Source: an uncultured Oribacterium sp.
GTDB lineage: Bacteria; Bacillota; Clostridia; Lachnospirales; Lachnospiraceae
Assembly: GCA_938030845.1 (NCBI GenBank)
Contig: CALHIC010000202.1
Coordinates: forward strand, 1 to 5,828
Direction: 5' to 3'
Length of the DNA stretch: 5,828 nucleotides
The position numbers and the translations under genes are program-made. The notes under the pieces were generated by a model. The model worked only from the letters and a program-made list of their open reading frames with translations, was not told the origin of the DNA and did not search any database. Positions 1-4,706 of the stretch are shown in pieces (position 1 is the first letter of the stretch; the number at the start of each line of letters is the position of its first letter).

Positions 1-39
1 CTTTTCCGATTCATCAGAAAACTCGGTATTGTGCAAGTT

Positions 40-1251
40 TTATTCTTTTCCTAATACGGAATCAGCTACCTCATCAGCCAATTTCTCTAAAGCGCTGCGA
101 TCCACGGATGCGGACTTTACAGTAAGAATGTCGCCGATATAACTCATATTCTTCATCTCATCAAAGGCTTTCTTCATCAGCTTACCGCTTTGAGGAGCCC
201 AGCTTCCATTTTCCAAAATAGCAATCTTTCGATTCTGCACATTCAGATTCTTCATGTCGGTAATGAGATTTTCCATCTTCGGAAATAGGTTATTGTTATA
301 GGTTGTTCCCGCAAATACCAGATGACTGGCACGGAAACATTCTGCAATGCAATAGGATACATCCGTCTTGGATACATCGTAGGCTTTGATGTTCTTAACT
401 CCACGAATACCAAGCTCTAATGCAAAATGGTCTACGACGGTTTCTGTATTGCCATAAACGGAATTATACAGAATCACAACAGCCTTCTCTTCCGGAAGAT
501 AACGGGACCATTTGTCATATTTATCAATGATAAAAGAAAGGTCTTCCGTCCAAATCGGTCCATGTAAAGGACAAAGCATCTCTACTTCCAGACTTAAGGC
601 CTTTTTTAAAGCCGCCTGGGTTTGAGGGCCGTACTTTCCTACAATATTGGAATAATAACGTCTGGCATCATCCAGAAAATCCTTATCCTTGTATCTTTGC
701 TCGTGGGCAAGGATATTGCCGTTGTTGCAACCGAAAACACCAAAGGCGTCTGCAGAGAATAAGGTCTTGTCCGTCATATCATAGGTAAACATAACCTCAG
801 GCCAGTGTACCATAGGTGCAAAGACAAACTTAAGGGTATGTCTTCCTACAGAAAACTCATCGCCTTCCTTCACTTCCACCTTTCTGTCTGCAGGAATAGT
901 CATCTGATAAAACTGATCCAGCATCTGAAAAGTTTTAGCATTGGAAATAATGGAAAGCTTTGGATATTTTTCGTACAAGTCCTGAATGCTCCCGCAATGG
1001 TCCGGCTCCATATGATTAATTACCAGATAATCCAAGGCCTTTCCCGCAAGGGCAAACTCTATATTCTCAATAAAATGACGAGAAACGGTTTGGTCGCAGG
1101 TATCCAACAAAACGGTCTTTTCATCCAGTAAAAGATAGGAATTATAGCTTACGCCTCTGTCCAAAGGAAACAAATTCTCAAACAGGTGCAGTCTTCTATC
1201 TTCTACTCCAACATATACTAAATCATCTCTAAGTTTTCTGCATGAATACAT
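40..1251 (-). CDS. class A flavodiiron protein (FprA family, oxygen/NO reductase)
   Basis: The 403-residue protein has the two-domain flavodiiron layout: a metallo-beta-lactamase-like di-iron domain (about 1-250) and a C-terminal flavodoxin domain (about 256-403). Iron ligands are all present: H80-x-E82-x-D84-H85, H149, D168 and H230. The flavodoxin domain shows the FMN phosphate loop S264-V-Y-G-N-T269, AGTTYNNNLFP (314-324) and ENGSWAPQSGK (347-357). Such enzymes reduce oxygen to water and/or nitric oxide to nitrous oxide with electrons from rubredoxin; substrate preference cannot be read from sequence. No fused rubredoxin or reductase domain is present (class A), which fits the separate rubredoxin gene 3 bases upstream. 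The ATG at 1251 uses GAGGAG inside the end of that gene. The TAA is at 40-42, and no convincing terminator is visible in the last 39 bases. Confidence 0.96.
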   Translation of the reverse strand: MYSCRKLRDDLVYVGVEDRRLHLFENLFPLDRGVSYNSYLLLDEKTVLLDTCDQTVSRHFIENIEFALAGKALDYLVINHMEPDHCGSIQDLYEKYPKLSIISNAKTFQMLDQFYQMTIPADRKVEVKEGDEFSVGRHTLKFVFAPMVHWPEVMFTYDMTDKTLFSADAFGVFGCNNGNILAHEQRYKDKDFLDDARRYYSNIVGKYGPQTQAALKKALSLEVEMLCPLHGPIWTEDLSFIIDKYDKWSRYLPEEKAVVILYNSVYGNTETVVDHFALELGIRGVKNIKAYDVSKTDVSYCIAECFRASHLVFAGTTYNNNLFPKMENLITDMKNLNVQNRKIAILENGSWAPQSGKLMKKAFDEMKNMSYIGDILTVKSASVDRSALEKLADEVADSVLGKE

Positions 1252-1254
1252 CTT

Positions 1255-1419
1255 TTACTCCTCTGATGGCTCGAACTGATCCTTTCCTACACCGCATAAG
1301 GGGCAAAGAAAATCTTCAGGAACATCTTCCCAAGCTGTTCCCGCTGCAACATTTGCACTTTCCTCTCCTACTTCAGGATCATAGATATAACCACATACTG
1401 TACATACATATTTCTTCAT
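1255..1419 (-). CDS. rubredoxin
   Basis: This is a 54-residue soluble one-iron electron carrier of standard rubredoxin length. The single iron is held by four cysteines in two knuckles, C6-T-V-C9-G and C39-P-L-C42-G. Family residues Y4, Y11, Y13, W30, P34, F37 and F49 are in their usual places. The ATG at 1419 follows AAAAAGGAGAGAATATC. An upstream in-frame GTG at 1494 would add 25 residues that match no rubredoxin and overlap the promoter. The flavodiiron gene starts 3 bases after the stop, and its GAGGAG site is formed by the last two rubredoxin codons, so the two are translationally coupled. The obvious role is to feed electrons to that flavodiiron protein. The NAD(P)H:rubredoxin reductase that would reduce it is not in the window. 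Confidence 0.97.
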   Translation of the reverse strand: MKKYVCTVCGYIYDPEVGEESANVAAGTAWEDVPEDFLCPLCGVGKDQFEPSEE

Positions 1420-1472
1420 GATATTCTCTCCTTTTTCTTTAAACTTAAGTGTTAAGCTTACGCTCGAAGGGT

Positions 1473-1501
1473 AGTTTATCATTAGATTGTGCACAAGTCT
1501 A
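1473..1501 (-). promoter_or_regulatory. candidate promoter of the rubredoxin-flavodiiron operon
   Basis: TAGACT (1501-1496; four of six bases match TTGACA) lies 17 bases from TAAACT (1478-1473; four of six match TATAAT). A TG at 1481-1480 forms an extended -10. Predicted start is near 1466, giving a leader of about 45 bases. An A-rich stretch (minus strand, about 1530-1513) lies upstream and could act as an UP element. The perfect palindrome TTGTGCACAA (1487-1496) sits at the -35/spacer boundary, and CTTAA-GTG-TTAAG (1445-1457) lies in the leader. Either could be an operator. The rest of 1502-1615 shows no gene. Confidence 0.45.
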
Positions 1502-1615
1502 GTAATTTTAGGAATTATTTTTGTTTTTCCCTAAAAACAGAAAAGAGAGCTCAAACCATTCTACTATTTCTATACGAAAGTACCATAAATTCAGTTGTTA
1601 CATAACTGTAAGCCA

Positions 1616-1643
1616 TAAGAAAAGGAGCTTCTTATGAAGCTCC
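1616..1643 (-). terminator. intrinsic terminator of rpmF
   Basis: On the minus strand GGAGCTTC (1643-1636), loop ATAA, and GAAGCTCC (1631-1624) form a perfect 8-bp stem. TTTTCTTA (1623-1616) follows immediately. It begins about 10 bases after the rpmF stop and separates rpmF from the rubredoxin operon. Confidence 0.88.
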
Positions 1644-1652
1644 CTTTAATTC

Positions 1653-1835
1653 TTAGTCCTCTACAGTAATAATCTCGCGCTTATTATAAGAACCACAAGC
1701 CTTACAAACTCTGTGAGGCATAACCAATGCACCACACTTAGAGCACTTTACAAGGTTTGTTGCACCCATCTTCCAATTTGCTCTTCTGCTATCTCTGCGG
1801 GCTTTGGATGATTTATTCTTTGGACAAATAGACAT
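1653..1835 (-). CDS. rpmF: 50S ribosomal protein L32, zinc-binding (C+) form
   Basis: L32 is a small basic protein of the large ribosomal subunit. The 60-residue product has the typical N-terminus (SICPKNKSSKARRDSRRA), the conserved tryptophan W21, and a zinc ribbon made of C31-S-K-C34 and C44-K-A-C47. It is therefore the zinc-containing form rather than the cysteine-free paralogue seen in some zinc-starved Firmicutes. The ATG at 1835 is preceded by AGGAGGTG (1848-1841) with a 5-base spacer, an almost perfect anti-16S match fitting a highly expressed gene. In many Clostridia rpmF follows a DUF177/YceD gene and precedes plsX; here neither neighbour is present. It could be read from the ackA transcript or from its own weak promoter. 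A strong intrinsic terminator follows. Confidence 0.97.
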   Translation of the reverse strand: MSICPKNKSSKARRDSRRANWKMGATNLVKCSKCGALVMPHRVCKACGSYNKREIITVED

Positions 1836-1905
1836 ATTTACACCTCCTGTCTTAACCGAGTTTGAATCGGTGAATTTGGGCTATGCTTTACATTAGAAAA
1901 ACACA

Positions 1906-1925
1906 CTCGTGTAAAGATACACTAG
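1906..1925 (-). promoter_or_regulatory. hairpin in the ackA-rpmF spacer, possible weak terminator or attenuator
   Basis: GTGTA-TCTT-TACAC (1922-1909) is a perfect 5-bp stem with a 4-base loop. It extends by CT/AG across one A-G mismatch, and the minus strand then continues TGTGTTTTTC (1905-1896). The 4-base gap before the T-run and the short stem make it a weak terminator candidate. The sequence CTTTACA (1916-1910) can instead pair with TGTAAAG at 1892-1886, which would disrupt this hairpin. A third hairpin, ACCGA/TCGGT (1871-1867 and 1859-1855), stands just before the rpmF ribosome binding site. No convincing rpmF promoter was found in this 144-base spacer; TTGCAT/TATCTT at 17-base spacing near 1943-1915 is the best weak match. 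Confidence 0.35.
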
Positions 1926-1979
1926 TTTTCAGTAAAATGCAAGCAAAATCTAAAGGAAAGCGAAAAAATTATGCCTAAT

Positions 1980-3176
1980 TTAAGCTTCAATCAAACGCTT
2001 TGTATCTCTTGCGATAGCCAACTCTTCATTGGTAGGAATCAAGAAAATCTTAACCTTGGAATCATCAGTGGAAATTAAACGCTCTTTTCCGCGAACATTG
2101 TTTCTTTCCGGATCAATCTTAGCACCAAGATAAGAGAAATACTCATCAATAACAATCTGTCTTGTTACCTTATCATTCTCTCCCACACCTGCTGTAAAGG
2201 AAATGGCATCCACACCGTTCATAGCTGCTACATAAGAACCGATATACTTGGCAACTCTGTAACGAAATGCATCAAGAGCTACTTTTGCCATATGATTTCC
2301 TTCTTCAGCAGCATTCTCAATGTCACGGAAATCGGAAGAAATACCGGTCATTCCCAATACACCGGACTTCTTATTCAAAATATTTAAAACTTCATCAACA
2401 GTTTTATTCTCGTGGTTGGCAATAAACTGGATTACTCCTCCATCGATATCTCCGGAACGGGTACCCATAATCAGACCTTCCAACGGAGTAAGTCCCATGG
2501 AAGTATCTACAGCCTTGCCGCCGATAGATGCGGAGATGGAAGCACCGTTACCTAAATGACATACGATAACCTTTGCCTTCTCCGGATCCAAACCGCCGAA
2601 ACGAATTGTTTCCTGAGAAACGTAGGCATGGCTGGTACCATGGAAGCCGTAACGACGAATCGCGTACTTATCATAGTATTCCTTAGGAATAGCATAGTAA
2701 TATGCCTTCTCCGGAAGGGTCATACCGAAGGTAGTATCGAAAACCGCTACATTCTTCTTACCGGGAACAACTTTTTCACAAGCCTCAATTCCCATTAAGT
2801 TTGCCGGGTTATGTAAGGGGCCTAAGTCAAAGCACTCCCGGATAACTTTCTTTACTTCATCATTTACAATAATACTTTCCGTGAAACGATTGGAGCCATG
2901 CAGTACGCGATGTCCGATTGCACCGATTTCATCAACGGACTTAACCACACCATACTCTCCTGTCAGTGCATCAAAAACCAGCTTCACTGCCACAGAATGG
3001 TCCGGAAGATCTGTTTCAACCACATAATCTTCTTTTCCGGGAACCTCGTGCTTTAATCTGGAACCGGGAATACCGATTCTTTCGCAAAGTCCCTTGGCCA
3101 TTACGGTCTCTCCCTCCATATCAATAAGCTGATACTTCAAAGAAGATGATCCACAGTTAATTACTAAAATTTTCAT
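1980..3176 (-). CDS. ackA: acetate kinase
   Basis: AckA transfers the phosphoryl group of acetyl phosphate to ADP, giving acetate and ATP. It is the energy-conserving step paired with Pta. The protein has 398 residues, full length for the ASKHA-fold family. It starts with the signature MKILVINCGSSSLKYQL and includes GHRVLHGS (88-95), FDTTFGMTLP (146-155), RRYGFHGTSH (174-183), HLGNGAS (207-213), MGTRSGDIDGG (237-247) and PTNEELAIARDT (381-392). Catalytic and substrate residues corresponding to N7, R91, D148, H180, R241 and E384 of the Methanosarcina enzyme are present as N7, R90, D147, H179, R240 and E384. The ATG at 3176 has GGGAGG at 3186-3181 with a 4-base spacer. An in-frame TTG at 3188 overlaps that site and is not the start. 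It is translated from the pta transcript, with no terminator between them. Confidence 0.98.
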   Translation of the reverse strand: MKILVINCGSSSLKYQLIDMEGETVMAKGLCERIGIPGSRLKHEVPGKEDYVVETDLPDHSVAVKLVFDALTGEYGVVKSVDEIGAIGHRVLHGSNRFTESIIVNDEVKKVIRECFDLGPLHNPANLMGIEACEKVVPGKKNVAVFDTTFGMTLPEKAYYYAIPKEYYDKYAIRRYGFHGTSHAYVSQETIRFGGLDPEKAKVIVCHLGNGASISASIGGKAVDTSMGLTPLEGLIMGTRSGDIDGGVIQFIANHENKTVDEVLNILNKKSGVLGMTGISSDFRDIENAAEEGNHMAKVALDAFRYRVAKYIGSYVAAMNGVDAISFTAGVGENDKVTRQIVIDEYFSYLGAKIDPERNNVRGKERLISTDDSKVKIFLIPTNEELAIARDTKRLIEA

Positions 3177-3191
3177 AGTTCCTCCCAATAA

Positions 3192-4202
3192 TTAGTTATT
3201 ATCGTAAAGTTGACACTGCACTGCAGTAATCGCAACAACACCTACAATATCGGCAACATTACATCCACGGGATAAGTCATTAACCGGTCTTGCAATTCCC
3301 TGAGTCATAGGTCCATAAGCTTCAGCCTTTGCCAATCTCTGCACAAGCTTATAGCCGATGTTTCCTGCATCTAAATCCGGGAAAATCAAAGTATTGGCAT
3401 GACCTGCCACCTTGGAGACGGGAGCTTTTAACTTGGCTACGGATTCAACCAAAGCGGCATCCAACTGTAATTCTCCATCCACTAAAAGATTCGGATTATT
3501 CTCTTTCACAATCTTGGTAGCATCCTGTACCTTGGTAACCTCTTCATGCTTTGCAGATCCCATGGTGGAGTAAGACAGCATAGCCACCTTAGGCTCCGCC
3601 CCTACCAAGAAACGGAAGGACTCTGCGGAAGACTCTGCAATTGCTGCCAGTTCTTCAGGAGTCGGGGTTTGATTTAAACCGCAATCAGAGAAGACAAAGG
3701 TTCCCTTCTCTCCGTATTCACAATCAGGAACAACCATAACAAAGAAAGCGGAAACAAGCTTTGTGCCCGGCTTGGTCTTTAAGATCTGAAGAGATGGACG
3801 GAGGGTATCCGCGGTAGAGTGGTTCGCTCCGGAAACCAAACCGTCAGCCTCTCCCTTCTTAACCATCATAACACCAAAATAGGTGTTGCTTTCTGTCAGC
3901 AGCTTTCTTGCCTCTTCTTCCGTCATCCCCTTTGACTTTCTAAGTTCTACCAGGGTAGAAACATATTCGTCTAACTTGGCATAAGTCTTCGGGTTCACAA
4001 TTTCAATACCGGAAAGGTCTACTCCCCAGGCTTTGGCATCTTTCTCCACCTGCTCCTTCTCTCCAAGAAGAATCAAGCGGGAAAATCCCTCTTTCTGAAT
4101 CTGCTCTGCCGCCTGAAGAACTCTCTTGTCTTCAGATTCCGGTAATACGATGGTCTTCTGCTTTGCCTTTGCTTTTGCTTTTACATCCTCAATAAATGAC
4201 AT
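3192..4202 (-). CDS. pta: phosphate acetyltransferase (phosphotransacetylase)
   Basis: Pta interconverts acetyl-CoA plus phosphate with acetyl phosphate plus CoA, the first step of acetate formation. The protein has 336 residues, matching the short class I enzymes made only of the PTA_PTB domain. Recognisable stretches include TIVLPESEDKRVLQAA (17-32), SGANHSTADTLRP (124-136), the DGELQLDAA segment (242-250), and PDLDAGNIGYKLVQRL (275-290). The C-terminal motif ARPVNDLSRGCNVADIV (304-320) carries S311, R312 and D318, which align with the catalytic/CoA-site S309, R310 and D316 of the Methanosarcina enzyme. I chose the ATG at 4202 because it has an AAAAAGGAGA site just upstream and gives the family N-terminus (SFIEDVKAKAK). 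The open frame continues to a TTG at 4316, but that part translates the promoter and hairpin region. The TAA at 3192-3194 is 15 bases from ackA. Confidence 0.97.
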   Translation of the reverse strand: MSFIEDVKAKAKAKQKTIVLPESEDKRVLQAAEQIQKEGFSRLILLGEKEQVEKDAKAWGVDLSGIEIVNPKTYAKLDEYVSTLVELRKSKGMTEEEARKLLTESNTYFGVMMVKKGEADGLVSGANHSTADTLRPSLQILKTKPGTKLVSAFFVMVVPDCEYGEKGTFVFSDCGLNQTPTPEELAAIAESSAESFRFLVGAEPKVAMLSYSTMGSAKHEEVTKVQDATKIVKENNPNLLVDGELQLDAALVESVAKLKAPVSKVAGHANTLIFPDLDAGNIGYKLVQRLAKAEAYGPMTQGIARPVNDLSRGCNVADIVGVVAITAVQCQLYDNN

Positions 4203-4226
4203 ATTCTCTCCTTTTTCTGACATGAT

Positions 4227-4260
4227 AAAACTCTTCCTTGCCATTATAGCAAAGGAAGAG
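4227..4260 (-). terminator. 11-bp hairpin with T-tract between darA and pta, overlapping pta promoter
   Basis: Arms at 4260-4249 and 4241-4231 form an 11-bp stem with one unpaired T and a 7-base loop (TATAATG). TTTTATC follows on the minus strand (4230-4224). In a transcript reading through from darA this would look like an intrinsic terminator of moderate strength. The loop is also the -10 hexamer of the proposed pta promoter, so the dyad may instead, or also, be an operator. Confidence 0.5.
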
Positions 4261-4271
4261 AGAGTAAAAAA
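4243..4271 (-). promoter_or_regulatory. extended -10 promoter for pta-ackA
   Basis: The minus strand reads TGCTATAAT at 4251-4243: a perfect -10 hexamer (4248-4243) with the extended TGn element. At 17-base spacing the -35 position is only a run of T (4271-4266), so the extended -10 would have to carry recognition. Predicted start is near 4236, giving a leader of about 34 bases before the pta ATG. Transcripts starting here would lack the 5' arm of the overlapping hairpin. Confidence 0.65.
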
Positions 4272-4330
4272 GGGAAGTTCTAAAGAACATTGCATATTTT
4301 TGTATACTATATCCAATATCCTTCCCTTTT
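4266..4330 (-). terminator. long-loop inverted repeat with U-tract after darA
   Basis: A perfect 10-bp inverted repeat, AAAAGGGAAG/CTTCCCTTTT, occupies 4330-4321 and 4277-4268, starting 13 bases after the darA stop. On the minus strand its 3' arm runs into six T residues (4271-4266). The 43-base loop can itself fold: ATATTG (4319-4314) can pair with CAATGT, and GTTC-TTTA-GAAC forms a small hairpin. The large loop makes it an atypical intrinsic terminator. A structured 3' element or leader is the alternative. Confidence 0.45.
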
Positions 4331-4343
4331 AATTAAACATATT

Positions 4344-4676
4344 TTAGTATTTTTCGAAACGTTCCAGAGGAACAACCATAATGGTTGCGCCGCCAATCTC
4401 CACATTCATGGGCATGGTGGTGTAATTCATCAGACTGGAACCGGAAACATAGGGCATGTTTACAGTGATTTCCTGACGACTTCCGCTTTGCTGTTTAATG
4501 ATATCAATACACTGCTCCAGCTGTTCGTCCTGAAGGGCAATCATTAAAGTAGTGCTTCCCTTTCTTAAAAAGCCACCAGTCGTAGATAGCCTGGTTACCG
4601 TAAAGCCTTCCTGCATTAAAGCGGAAGTTACATCATCTTCATTATCATTCCGTATTATGGCATAAACCAGCTTCAT
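4344..4676 (-). CDS. darA: PII-like cyclic-di-AMP receptor DarA/PstA (YaaQ family)
   Basis: The protein has 110 residues, the normal length for this trimeric cytosolic PII-like family, which binds cyclic di-AMP. The diagnostic signature is STTGGFLRKGSTT (31-43), followed by a variable loop region rich in Gly, Ser, Asn and Met (about 65-90), and NVEIGGATIMVVPLERF (91-107). This matches the family ending of the form VEVGGATVFVMPVE. T28, F36 and L37, positions linked to ligand binding in characterised PstA proteins, are present. Position 41 is Ser where Asn is usual, and position 26 is Thr where Arg or another residue occurs. The start ATG has a full AGGAGGT site at 4690-4684 with a 7-base spacer. 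It sits 30 bases after tmcAL with no visible terminator between, so the two are probably cotranscribed. The downstream target of this receptor is unknown in most bacteria. Confidence 0.93.
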   Translation of the reverse strand: MKLVYAIIRNDNEDDVTSALMQEGFTVTRLSTTGGFLRKGSTTLMIALQDEQLEQCIDIIKQQSGSRQEITVNMPYVSGSSLMNYTTMPMNVEIGGATIMVVPLERFEKY

Positions 4677-4706
4677 TCTTACTACCTCCTTATTATCTCT
4701 ATACTA

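Noticed and set aside
6..26. Terminator for the flavodiiron gene
   Set aside because: The minus strand has only a 4-bp CCGA/TCGG stem with a long loop, followed by AAAAG rather than a T-run. The true terminator is probably beyond the window.
805..1131. Plus-strand open frame of 108 codons opposite the flavodiiron gene
   Set aside because: It is antisense to a gene with a complete set of catalytic residues and matches no recognised protein family.
1420..1494. Upstream extension of rubredoxin to an in-frame GTG, adding 25 residues
   Set aside because: The extension overlaps the proposed promoter and start site. The standard 54-residue rubredoxin begins at 1419 with AAGGAGA upstream.
1836..1979. 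Remnant of a DUF177/YceD gene between ackA and rpmF
   Set aside because: The stretch is far too short for the family, and no recognisable remnant of it could be read on the minus strand.
2320..2798. Plus-strand open frames opposite ackA (2320-2559 and 2556-2798)
   Set aside because: They lie wholly antisense to a well-conserved gene, have no recognisable protein features and no convincing ribosome binding sites. They are coding-strand shadows.
4203..4316. Upstream extension of pta to an in-frame TTG, adding 38 residues
   Set aside because: The extra residues are not Pta-like and translate the hairpin and promoter region. The ATG at 4202 has a strong ribosome binding site and gives the family N-terminus.
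4126..4547. Plus-strand open frames across the pta start, the intergenic region and darA
   Set aside because: They cross inverted repeats and a promoter, are low in complexity, and oppose two conserved genes.
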